Source: an uncultured Lachnospiraceae bacterium
GTDB taxonomy: Bacteria > Bacillota > Clostridia > Lachnospirales > Lachnospiraceae
Length of the DNA: 64,000 nt
Assembly: GCA_949840465.1 (NCBI GenBank)
Contig: CATKXE010000004.1
Location: 1 to 64,000 of the forward strand
Direction of reading: 5' to 3'
Shown here: positions 8,552 through 17,067 of the stretch, piece by piece
How positions within the stretch are numbered: the first letter of the stretch is position 1
Layout of the letters: every line of letters begins with the position of its first letter
Translations under genes and position numbers: made by a program
Notes under the pieces: generated by a model
Database searches by the model: none
What the model was told of the DNA's origin: nothing
The model's input: only the letters and a program-made list of their open reading frames with translations

Positions 8552-10257
8552 CCTCTTTTTTCCTCCTTTTCATAGTCTATAAAATGCTGGACGAACAGGT
8601 TCGCATCCTCAATCCCGCACAAAAGAGCCAGATCATAGAGGGACGTCTCTTTTAAATTCGCCTGCTCAATGATCTGCGGATTGGTCAGAATGTTGGCCGA
8701 AGTATCGTCGGCAATCACCTTTCCTCCCGAAAATACAACCGCACGCTGCGCATATTCCAGCATCAGATGCATATCATGGGTGATCATAACCACCGTGATC
8801 CCCCTCTCATGCAAATCCTGCAAAACTTCCATAATTTCTGTATAATGCCGGTAATCCTGCCCCGCCGTAGGTTCGTCCAGAATGATCATCTGAGGATCCA
8901 GCACCAGTATGGAAGCAATCGTCACCCTCTTTTTCTGTCCAAAACTAAGCGCGGACACAGGCCATTTCCTGAACGGGTACAGGCCGCATATTTTCAGGAC
9001 TTCCTCCACCTTAGCCTTGACAATGTTCTCCGGCACTTTTCTCTGGCGAAGCCCAAATGCCACCTCGTCAAATATCTGCGGCTTGGATATCATCTGGTTC
9101 GGATTCTGCATCACGTATCCGATCCGGTCGGCACGTTCCTTGATGCTGTAGTTTTTCATGTCCTCATCGTGGAAAGCGAGGCTTCCCACCTGCTGCTTTT
9201 CGAATCCGCATACCACTTTGGAAAATGTGGATTTCCCTGCCCCGTTCGTGCCTACGATAGCCAGAAGCTCTCCTTCCTGAATCTCGATATTGATATTTTT
9301 CAATGCATGGAAGCCATTCTCATATGTAAAATCAATCTTGTCCGCCTTTAAAAGGACCTTCCGTTCTTCTTTTGCTTCAGCCGTCTTTCTTGCATGGAAC
9401 CATTCCCGGACAAGATACTCATCCGCCTCGGAAAGTGTCAGGCTGTGGATACTCTGCGGCTTACTTTCCGGCTTGACCGTCACCCCTGCATATTTCAAAG
9501 CGGTCAGGTATAAAGGCTCGCGGATTCCGTTTTCCGGCAATACGTCCGTGGACAGCAGTTCATCAGGAGGCGCATCCGTGACGATCCGCCCGTCCTTCAT
9601 CAGAACGATTCTGTCCACATCACGCCACAGCACATCTTCCAGACGGTGCTCAATGATGATCACCGTCGCGCCTGACTCTGCCTGGATCTGGTCGATGATC
9701 TCGATGGCCTTCTTGCCGGTAGCCGGATCCAGATTCGCCAAAGGCTCGTCAAAGAGCAGGATGTCCACCTCATTCACCATGACGCCCGCCATGGACACCC
9801 GCTGCTTCTGCCCGCCCGACAATGCATCCGGCGCATGTTCGAGATGGCCGCCGATCCCGACCTTCTCCGCCACCTTCCTGACTTCTTTCTTCATGTCGTC
9901 CTGGCCCATACATGCATTTTCCAGGGCAAATGCAATATCCTCCGCCACTGTCAGACCGATAAACTGCCCGTCCAGATCCTGCAGAACCGTACCGACCATT
10001 TTCGAAATTTCAAAAATACTCAGCTTTTTTGCTTCCTTGTTCTGAATCGTCAGCTTTCCCGTAGATTCCCCCGGATAAGCAAATGGAATCAGTCCGTTCA
10101 TGCAATGCGTCAATGTAGACTTTCCGCAGCCGGACGGGCCTGCGATCAAAATCTTTTCTCCCGGAAATATCTCCAGATTAATGTTCTTCAATGTAGGCTC
10201 TGCCTGAGCATCATACTGAAAGCCAAAATCCTCAAATTTTATAATCGGTTCTTTCAC
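8548..10257 (-). CDS. ECF transporter ATPase with two fused ABC domains
   Basis: 569 aa; two Walker A motifs (GPSGCGKST, GTNGAGKST), two LSGGQ-like motifs (LSGGQKQR, LSFGQKKR). Confidence 0.93.
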   Translation of the reverse strand: MKEPIIKFEDFGFQYDAQAEPTLKNINLEIFPGEKILIAGPSGCGKSTLTHCMNGLIPFAYPGESTGKLTIQNKEAKKLSIFEISKMVGTVLQDLDGQFIGLTVAEDIAFALENACMGQDDMKKEVRKVAEKVGIGGHLEHAPDALSGGQKQRVSMAGVMVNEVDILLFDEPLANLDPATGKKAIEIIDQIQAESGATVIIIEHRLEDVLWRDVDRIVLMKDGRIVTDAPPDELLSTDVLPENGIREPLYLTALKYAGVTVKPESKPQSIHSLTLSEADEYLVREWFHARKTAEAKEERKVLLKADKIDFTYENGFHALKNINIEIQEGELLAIVGTNGAGKSTFSKVVCGFEKQQVGSLAFHDEDMKNYSIKERADRIGYVMQNPNQMISKPQIFDEVAFGLRQRKVPENIVKAKVEEVLKICGLYPFRKWPVSALSFGQKKRVTIASILVLDPQMIILDEPTAGQDYRHYTEIMEVLQDLHERGITVVMITHDMHLMLEYAQRAVVFSGGKVIADDTSANILTNPQIIEQANLKETSLYDLALLCGIEDANLFVQHFIDYEKEEKRG

Positions 10258-10431
10258 CTGTTGCTTCCTCCTGTCATTACCGAGATCGCCGTACCTTTTG
10301 AATACAGCCTGTTTCTGTAAAATCTCATAAAACGTGCCCCAGCGGCATATATCTGCGCTTCTGTATCAGATGCAGTCCTAAACACGGAAAAAAGGGCAGC
10401 TAAAAAAACCACCCTTCTCACCAGATCCTCT

Positions 10432-10983
10432 TTATTTTTCCATTTTCAATGAACCTTTTTTCGCTCTTGTCGCCGCATATGCAAAGCACAAAATTGTTCC
10501 TACGATTGCTGTGGAAACAATATTTCCAACACTTCCCACCGCGCCCTGAAGGAAAATCTTCTCTACAGGCTCGCTGTAAATCAAAATGTCAAGCGCCGGA
10601 GCGATCAGCCCCCATGCAATCAGATGCGCAATGACCTGTACCACATTAAAAATCACAGCTCCCTTGACGCCGAAATCCCCCTTTGCCAAATCAATCTTGA
10701 AGCCTACAAATCCCATTGCCAGGCCAAAAAATGCGGAACCTGCAACCCAGCTCCACCATACGCCCCAGCCGCTTGCCAGGTCGCTTAAAAAATGTCCGAT
10801 CAGTCCCATCAGGCACCCCGCCACAGGACCGAACAGCATCGCCATCACCGCAATGACCGGATAATGTACGCTTACCTTCAAGTTAGGGATAGGCGTGGGA
10901 ATTGCAACGTAAGTACTCAAAACGAAAAATAACGCCGCACCGATTCCGATTGCTACGATTGTCTTAACTGAAAAATTCTTCAT
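10432..10983 (-). CDS. ECF transporter S component, UPF0397-like
   Basis: MKNFSVKTIVAIGIGAALFFVLSTYVAIPTPIPN; start moved from 11025 to 10983, preceded by AGGAGGTTTTACAC. Confidence 0.85.
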   Translation of the reverse strand: MKNFSVKTIVAIGIGAALFFVLSTYVAIPTPIPNLKVSVHYPVIAVMAMLFGPVAGCLMGLIGHFLSDLASGWGVWWSWVAGSAFFGLAMGFVGFKIDLAKGDFGVKGAVIFNVVQVIAHLIAWGLIAPALDILIYSEPVEKIFLQGAVGSVGNIVSTAIVGTILCFAYAATRAKKGSLKMEK

Positions 10984-11234
10984 GTGTAAAACCTCCTCTT
11001 CTCTCGTAAGAACTCTCCCTTTCAATATCTTTTTGATAACCCTTTGATATTCTGTCGCTTTTTTATTTTATACGATTTCACCCCCGAAATTGACACTTAG
11101 TAAATGTCGTTTTCAGGGGCGTCCATAAAACATTCCCAGAAATCTTTTTTAAGCATTTGCCCAAAAGCCAAAGGCAATCACGGAGATAAGGCGTTCTTCG
11201 CTGTAAATCCGATCCGTCTTTCCTGATCGATATG

Positions 11235-12083
11235 CTATCTGTCTTTTCTGATGGCAATATGCCAGCTGTTTCCTGTGCCTACATTATAAGCCCTCGCAAA
11301 ACTCCCCTGGTTGATCGCTACTGCCATACAGTTCAGGGAATTCATATAAACCAGCGGTTCACCCACATAGACGTCGGCAAAAGAATGTGCATAGACCATG
11401 GTATTGCGGTACAGCGTCCTGGTGTCGTTGCTGATCATCACTTCGACACGTTCCCCGAACTCAATGCCAAGGCTCTTGAACAATTCGATCGGGATATTCG
11501 TCCACAGGCTTCCGAAACGTACATCCAACACGTCGATGGTTCCCTCCACGCCGCCGTCCTCTGTGGATCTGGCCGGAATTGTCGGCAGCTCCAATACCGT
11601 TTCAGGATCCACCTCCGGCCCCACTTCTTCAAATGTAATCTCTCCGGACGCCAGTCTGGCTCCTGTATATGCATATACGTCACGCCCGTGGAACGTATAA
11701 GACTCTTCCGATCCGGAACGGCGGTTGACAGATTCGTCAATGATCCTTGCCGCCTCTATCCCTGGATTACGCTTTACAAAGGTTAATGTGCCATTATCCG
11801 GGGTCACCACATACTGCCCCGTCTTCGTCCTGACCACAATACTCCTCCTTGTGGATCCGACGCCGGGATCTACCACGGATACAAACACCGTCCCTTCCGG
11901 CCAATAGCTTACTGTCTGTATCAAACGGTAGCTGGCTTCCCATGTATTGTAGGGTTCGATGCCGTGCGTCAGGTCATAAATCTTCAAATCCGGCGATACG
12001 CCGTATGCCACCCCGTACATAGCGCTCACAGCGCCGTCCTGCATGCCGAAATCCGTCTGAAATACTAAAGCTGCTTTTCCCAT
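11235..12083 (-). CDS. SAM hydrolase / SAM hydroxide adenosyltransferase family (DUF62)
   Basis: 282 aa; LVFQTDFGMQDGAVSAMYGVAYGV, SVVDPGVGSTRR, VTPDNGTLTFV. Confidence 0.9.
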   Translation of the reverse strand: MGKAALVFQTDFGMQDGAVSAMYGVAYGVSPDLKIYDLTHGIEPYNTWEASYRLIQTVSYWPEGTVFVSVVDPGVGSTRRSIVVRTKTGQYVVTPDNGTLTFVKRNPGIEAARIIDESVNRRSGSEESYTFHGRDVYAYTGARLASGEITFEEVGPEVDPETVLELPTIPARSTEDGGVEGTIDVLDVRFGSLWTNIPIELFKSLGIEFGERVEVMISNDTRTLYRNTMVYAHSFADVYVGEPLVYMNSLNCMAVAINQGSFARAYNVGTGNSWHIAIRKDR

Positions 12084-12204
12084 ATTTCCATCTCCTCCAT
12101 TTCATACTATACGCTCTTCTGCTCAGGAGCCGTAAAATATACCGCTGTACTGATTTAAAAAACTTGTCCGCTCCTGCTTTGGCGGCTGTTTTTACCAGGC
12201 GCCC

Positions 12205-13335
12205 CTAATCCTTACATAATTTTGTTATCAGGTCTGTCATCAGCGCATCCCGCTCTATACGGTATACATATTTCATAGAATGCCTTTTTTCTGAAAATAC
12301 ATGCCCTAAAGCCGTCCCGTAATCCCTGCCCCTGCGGGACAGGCGGACTCCGTCCGATAAGGTATACCCAAAGGGCATCCCGTAATTCTTGCCCCTGCGG
12401 GGCGGGCGGACTTCGTCCGATAAGGTATACCCAAAGGGCATCCCGTAATTCTTGCCCCTATGGGGCGGGCGGACTTCGTCCGATAAGGTATACTCTGATG
12501 CGCTGATGATCTTAGGACAGGGCATGATCCGTTCATTCATAAATCTCTGCCCGTCGTTCAAAAGCCATGCGACCGCAGTCACATCCCAGATTACCTTCGC
12601 CCAGGCCGTATCAGGCATCCATTCCTCCACTGCCCTGATCGCATATCCGGCCAGATAATCAGCCAGCTTATTTTTTCCCATCAAGTAAGCTTCCATCTCC
12701 GGCCTGCTAAGTGAAAAGCTCTCTACCACACCCCAGCAGGGAAGATGCACCAAAGGAACTCCGCTGTCAAAGAGGACGCGCGCCGCCAAAACATCTTCCG
12801 CCAGATTAAATTCCTCCATCCCCTGGCAGTGGAGCGCGCTGCCGCCCAGCCAGACCACTACCATCCGCTCCCGAATTGCGGGTTCCTGCAAAATCGCGGA
12901 AGCGATATTGGTGGCCGCCGCAATCCCAACCACATATAAAGGATTTTCCCCTGAATGCCCCATTGCCCGCCTGATCAAATCCTCTGACGCCGTGGAAATA
13001 ACCGGGGACTTCTCATCCTTCAAAAACCGCTCTGCCCCCTTGAATACAGGTATCTTCCCTTTTTCTACATCCGCCAGATTCAAAATATTCAGGATTTCCT
13101 GATAGCTTTTCTCCATACCGGCTTTGGGCGAATCCGCTTTTTCATTCAAAAAAGGCGCGGCATAAACTGCCTGAGTCCGAAGCTTATCCTTGTTCTTCAG
13201 CAGATATGCCAGCGCAAATTGGTCGTCCACTTCATTATAGGTATCCGTATCAAGCACTACATCCACCGGATGTTTTGGGCACTGCAGCATACGGATCCTC
13301 TGACTCTCTTCCAATACCACCACCTCCATAATCAT
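12205..13335 (-). CDS. Nucleoside hydrolase (IunH-like) with a 3x21-aa repeat insertion near the C-terminus; start likely a little downstream
   Basis: VDVVLDTDTYNEVDDQFALAYLL; insertion YTLSDEVRPPHRGKNYGMPFG x3. GGAGG then TTG suggests the real start is downstream of 13335. Confidence 0.85.
   Translation of the reverse strand: MIMEVVVLEESQRIRMLQCPKHPVDVVLDTDTYNEVDDQFALAYLLKNKDKLRTQAVYAAPFLNEKADSPKAGMEKSYQEILNILNLADVEKGKIPVFKGAERFLKDEKSPVISTASEDLIRRAMGHSGENPLYVVGIAAATNIASAILQEPAIRERMVVVWLGGSALHCQGMEEFNLAEDVLAARVLFDSGVPLVHLPCWGVVESFSLSRPEMEAYLMGKNKLADYLAGYAIRAVEEWMPDTAWAKVIWDVTAVAWLLNDGQRFMNERIMPCPKIISASEYTLSDEVRPPHRGKNYGMPFGYTLSDEVRPPRRGKNYGMPFGYTLSDGVRLSRRGRDYGTALGHVFSEKRHSMKYVYRIERDALMTDLITKLCKD
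12304..12492 (-). repeat. Family 1 palindromic element, three tandem 63-bp copies inside the nucleoside hydrolase gene
   Basis: 12304-12366, 12367-12429 and 12430-12492; last two nearly identical: CCCAAAGGGCATCCCGTAATTCTTGCCCCTRYGGGGCGGGCGGACTTCGTCCGATAAGGTATA (+ strand). Confidence 0.95.
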
Positions 13336-13336
13336 A

Positions 13337-13407
13337 CCTTAACGGACGAAGTCCGCCCGCCCCACAGGGGCATGCATTGCGGGACGTGCGGTATGCCCTT
13401 TGGGTAT
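13337..13407 (+). repeat. Family 1 palindromic element, between TraX and nucleoside hydrolase genes
   Basis: CTTAACGGACGAAGTCCGCCCGCCCCACAGGGGCATGCATTGCGGGACGTGCGGTATGCCCTTTGGGTATA. Confidence 0.92.
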
Positions 13408-13429
13408 AACAAAATGCCAACCGGACCTC

Positions 13430-14173
13430 TTAGAAGACAAAAATACGAAGCAATCCCAAGATCAATAAATGTACCGGATAGAACAGGTAAAAGAACCACT
13501 TGGAAAATGTGCGCCCATACTCCGCCCTCTTTCCATTGTAAAAACACAGCACCGTAACTCCGGCAGCCACTACGCCCAGGCTGCCGCAAATTGCCCGAAG
13601 CGCGGCCTCCGCCTCAGAATACAGGAACAGATTGTTTTGATAAAGAAAAAATACAAAGATCAACGCCGCCGCCCCAAAAGATACTGCCGCCTTTTTTTTC
13701 GATTGACAGGCATGGGAAAACATAATCGTATAAATGGCTGCCATGATCGGCCAATCACATATACTCGTCACCAAAACCAGCAGGATCTGCACAAGTATCC
13801 TTAAAAACAGGTTCTTTATTTTTTCCTGTGCCGCCAGAATCAAAAAACAGAAAAACAATGTAAAGAGCATATTCAGCCCCACAAAATAAAAGCCATCGCC
13901 ATATGAAAAGGCCAAACAAAACGGTATTTCTGATAAAACAGCAAACAAAAACAGACGAACCGCATAGTTCTTTTTGGAACGTGTATACTGATATCCCTCC
14001 ACCAGAAACCAACACATAACCGGCGCCGTGAAATATCCCACATCTTCAAACAGAGCCGCCAAAAACGTCCCGCTTTCCAAACATACATGGGAAATATGGT
14101 TCAGCAGCATTGTGAGCATTGCAATATATTTTATCACATCACGGTTCAGTCCATACGTTGTCTCTGTTTTCAT
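13430..14173 (-). CDS. TraX-family membrane protein
   Basis: 247 aa; LNRDVIKYIAMLTMLLNHISHV, PVMCWFLVEGYQYTRSKKNYAVRLFLFAVLSEIPF. Confidence 0.85.
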   Translation of the reverse strand: MKTETTYGLNRDVIKYIAMLTMLLNHISHVCLESGTFLAALFEDVGYFTAPVMCWFLVEGYQYTRSKKNYAVRLFLFAVLSEIPFCLAFSYGDGFYFVGLNMLFTLFFCFLILAAQEKIKNLFLRILVQILLVLVTSICDWPIMAAIYTIMFSHACQSKKKAAVSFGAAALIFVFFLYQNNLFLYSEAEAALRAICGSLGVVAAGVTVLCFYNGKRAEYGRTFSKWFFYLFYPVHLLILGLLRIFVF

Positions 14174-14352
14174 AGCAAGGCGCCTCCCTGATTTCGTTTA
14201 GGCAACTCAAAAAATCTTTTGCCCGCATCTTAATTGACGGCTGTCCATGGGCGCTGCGTTCACACTTTCTTTGCCCCTGCGGAACAGTAAAAAACTCGTC
14301 AGAATTTATTGTAACGCCTTTCTTCCCATATGTCAAAGATTCTTCCGCTTCT

Positions 14353-15072
14353 TCAATAATGATTTTCCTCCTCCACGCTTATCCTGTACCCCACTCCCAG
14401 TTCATTGTGTATAAATCTTGCATCTCCGGGACGCTCCCCAATCTTTTTCCTGATATTCGCCATATTCACCTGTAGCTTTTTGATGCTTCCCGGGCCGTTC
14501 CATCCCCAAATTTCCTGTATGATTTCGGCATAGGTCATGACTTTTCCTGTTTTCCCGACCAAAAACACCACAATATTGTACTCTGTCTGGGTCAGCTTTA
14601 CCTCCCTGCCTTCCACAAAAACCCTTCTTGCATCATAATCAATTTCCAGTTTTCCTTTGCTGCCCCTTCCCGGCTGAACGCTGCCGGGATTTCCATATCG
14701 GCTGCTGTTTCGCAGGGCGCTGCGTATCCTTGCCTCCAGTTCCGCCGTGCCGAAAGGCTTAGTCACATAATCATTTGCCCCCAGATCCAACGCCTGCACT
14801 TTGTCCATTTCGTTGGAGCGCGCGGAGAGTACAAGGATGGGCGCCTTTGATTTTTCTCTTACATCCTTTATAAACTGGATTCCGTCCATATCCGGAAGCC
14901 CCAGATCCAGTATAACCAGATCCGGGCCGTGGGATTCAAAAAGCATCCTGCCGTCCTCCCCTTTTTCGGCGCACAAGACCTGATATCCATGAGCCTGCAG
15001 CACCGCCCTCACAAAATTACGTATATTCTCTTCATCCTCAATGATCAATATTTTATATTTATTCCTATTCAT
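14353..15072 (-). CDS. KdpE-like response regulator
   Basis: 239 aa; receiver (LVILDLGLPDMDGIQ, KPFGTAELEARIRSALR) plus OmpR-type winged helix. Confidence 0.9.
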   Translation of the reverse strand: MNRNKYKILIIEDEENIRNFVRAVLQAHGYQVLCAEKGEDGRMLFESHGPDLVILDLGLPDMDGIQFIKDVREKSKAPILVLSARSNEMDKVQALDLGANDYVTKPFGTAELEARIRSALRNSSRYGNPGSVQPGRGSKGKLEIDYDARRVFVEGREVKLTQTEYNIVVFLVGKTGKVMTYAEIIQEIWGWNGPGSIKKLQVNMANIRKKIGERPGDARFIHNELGVGYRISVEEENHY

Positions 15073-15094
15073 GATGATTATCTTCTCCTATCCG

Positions 15095-15154
15095 TTGTGG
15101 GACAAAGTCCGCCCGCCCTGCAGGGGCATGTATTACGGATGCCCTTTGGGTATT
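15095..15154 (+). repeat. Family 1 palindromic element between kinase stop and regulator start
   Basis: TTGTGGGACAAAGTCCGCCCGCCCTGCAGGGGCATGTATTACGGATGCCCTTTGGGTATT. Confidence 0.92.
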
Positions 15155-15167
15155 ACTTTCTAAATTT

Positions 15168-16271
15168 TCATCCGCACTCTTCAACCGCAAAACGAAACAG
15201 CGCCCCTCCTTTTGGAAGGTTTTCTACAGTGATCTCGCCGCCGTGCGCCTTAATAATCGTAGCACACACTGACAATCCGATGCCCATACTTTTTTTCTGG
15301 TTGTCAACCGGCACATCCCTTTTCTCATACCCAAAAGGCATCCCGTAATACATCCCGGAATTCATACCCCTTTGGGAATGATATCCCGTAAAAATATTGC
15401 CGAGCAATTCCGGCGGGATTCCTATGCCGTTGTCCGCCACTTCAAATATGACCTGTCCATCTTTTCTATATATGTTCAATGAAAGCCGGGTCATACCTTT
15501 TGCATGGAGTACTGCATTTTCCAAAAGGTTCCCCAGCACCTGCTGGATCAATACCGGATCCACTAAAATGCATACAAACTCTTCGGGAAGACTGACCTCG
15601 ACAGCCTGATTCGGAAACCCTTTTCGGAATTTCACCAGAACACTGTCCACCAATTCCTCCAATACCACGGAAGTCGTAATCAGTTTTACATCCGCCCCGC
15701 CGATACGGGTAATGGACAAAAGATTTTCCACCATACGGATGAGCCACTGCGCATCCTCCCGTATTCCCTCCAGAAGCTCTATGTGCTGCTCTTCTGTCAG
15801 TTTCCCGTAATCTTCAATCAGTGCAGAACTGGAACCATATATCGTAGTCAGAGGCGTACGCAGGTCATGGGACACGGCCCTCAGCAGATTTGCGCGCATC
15901 CTCTCCTTCTCAATTTCGGCTCGTTCCTTTTCCTGCCGCCTCAATTTTACAGTGAGCGTACTGGTGATCAAAGTCAGACTCAACATCAAAACCGCGGAAA
16001 ACATATTTTCCGGGATGCTGAAATTGAATCGGAAAAATGGGAAAGTAAACGCATAATTCAGGCATAATACACTGCACAGGGACGAGACGATCCCGTACAC
16101 ATATCCTTGTGTCAACAGCGAAACCAAAATCACTGCCAGCGCAAGTATCATAGGAATCAAAAACTGCGTCTTAAACTGCTTCTGTATAAACAGGCTGCTT
16201 CCCAAAGCCCCCACCATAAGAATGCTCGTTTTTAAAATATCACAGCCCCGTTCTTTCCATTCCATGTCCAT
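15168..16271 (-). CDS. KdpD-like sensor histidine kinase (DUF4118 + HisKA + HATPase), without N-terminal KdpD/USP domains
   Basis: LRAVSHDLRTPLTTIYGSSSALIEDYG, DNGIGIPPELLGNIFTGYHS, GIGLSVCATIIKAHGG. ORF reaches 16328, but MDMEWKERG at 16271 follows AGAGAGAGGCAG; the extension is repeat-derived. Confidence 0.88.
   Translation of the reverse strand: MDMEWKERGCDILKTSILMVGALGSSLFIQKQFKTQFLIPMILALAVILVSLLTQGYVYGIVSSLCSVLCLNYAFTFPFFRFNFSIPENMFSAVLMLSLTLITSTLTVKLRRQEKERAEIEKERMRANLLRAVSHDLRTPLTTIYGSSSALIEDYGKLTEEQHIELLEGIREDAQWLIRMVENLLSITRIGGADVKLITTSVVLEELVDSVLVKFRKGFPNQAVEVSLPEEFVCILVDPVLIQQVLGNLLENAVLHAKGMTRLSLNIYRKDGQVIFEVADNGIGIPPELLGNIFTGYHSQRGMNSGMYYGMPFGYEKRDVPVDNQKKSMGIGLSVCATIIKAHGGEITVENLPKGGALFRFAVEECG
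15325..15360 (-). repeat. Family 1 element, 3-prime half only, in frame inside the kinase HATPase domain
   Basis: Minus strand ...ATGTATTACGGGATGCCTTTTGGGTATGAGA encodes MYYGMPFGYE. Confidence 0.8.
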
Positions 16272-16283
16272 CTGCCTCTCTCT

Positions 16284-16318
16284 TATACATTGTCGGACGA
16301 AGTCCGCCCGCCCCATAG
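16284..16318 (+). repeat. Family 1 element, 5-prime half only, upstream of the kinase start
   Basis: TTATACATTGTCGGACGAAGTCCGCCCGCCCCATA. Confidence 0.85.
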
Positions 16319-16617
16319 AATGTTCCATATTTCCTCAGAATATGTAATCTAAAATCCCAATTTTATCATACCATGTATTCAGCTAAGATGCAGATAAGAT
16401 TCCAGTATATCTATTGATATGCACATTTTGCTCTGCTAAAATACGCAAAGCGGCATACAAAATGCTCCTGAATATTTTGAAACACAAAATTTTCAGGAGA
16501 TTTCTTACAACCACTCGAAATCTGAGACCCGACGAACAGAGTTTTACGGCACTGCCTGAAACTTTGCGTACAGTCCCATAAAGATTAAGAGAATTCATAT
16601 TTACACAGGAGGTTCTT

Positions 16618-16761
16618 ATGAATATTGCAACTTTGCTCATACTCGGAATCTATATTTTGCTCGGCGGCGGTTCTACCATCATATTGGTAGGCTATCTGTT
16701 TGTTGTCATTGCGCAGAAAATCATGAATAAAATAAAATATGGCGCTTCCCTGTTCTCTTAG
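16618..16761 (+). CDS. Small single-pass membrane protein, 47 aa, unknown function
   Basis: MNIATLLILGIYILLGGGSTIILVGYLFVVIAQKIMNKIKYGASLFS; strong SD CAGGAGG 6 nt before ATG; below ORF-track length cutoff. Confidence 0.7.
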   Translation: MNIATLLILGIYILLGGGSTIILVGYLFVVIAQKIMNKIKYGASLFS

Positions 16762-16825
16762 GCATACGGGCGAAGTCCGCCCGTCCCTCAGGGACATGCC
16801 ATGCGGGACGCCCTTTGGGTATAAG
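16760..16825 (+). repeat. Family 1 palindromic element immediately after the small ORF
   Basis: AGGCATACGGGCGAAGTCCGCCCGTCCCTCAGGGACATGCCATGCGGGACGCCCTTTGGGTATAAG. Confidence 0.9.
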
Positions 16826-16831
16826 ATGTCT

Positions 16832-16942
16832 CTACAAAACCATTCCGCTTTTCCTATACTCCCCCGGCGTCACACCACTATGCTTTTTAAACATCTTCAT
16901 AAAAAACTCAGATCCCTTTCCAATTCCCGACTTTCTATCCTG
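16832..16942 (-). pseudogene. C-terminal remnant of an AraC-family regulator
   Basis: Minus frame QDRKSGIGKGSEFFMKMFKKHSGVTPGEYRKSGMVL*; matches the last helix region of AraC HTH domains, no start or upstream domain. Confidence 0.6.
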
Positions 16943-17067
16943 TAAATATTGACAAGATTTTACCACAATTCACAAGATTTTGCTATAGAATCCTCCGTAT
17001 AAATGCTACACTAAACCTATAAAAATACTAACGTTTTAATACAAACTATGGAAAAGAGGTATGATCT

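Noticed and set aside
12304-12492. Possible CRISPR array (three regular direct repeats)
   Set aside because: Repeats abut with no spacers, are in frame in a gene, and no cas genes are present.
13332-13589. Small ORFs across the repeat copies, some containing RPPHRG/GMPFGY (e.g. 13219-13557, 16739-16945, 14929-15348)
   Set aside because: Coding appearance comes from the GC-rich repeat; they overlap real genes antisense.
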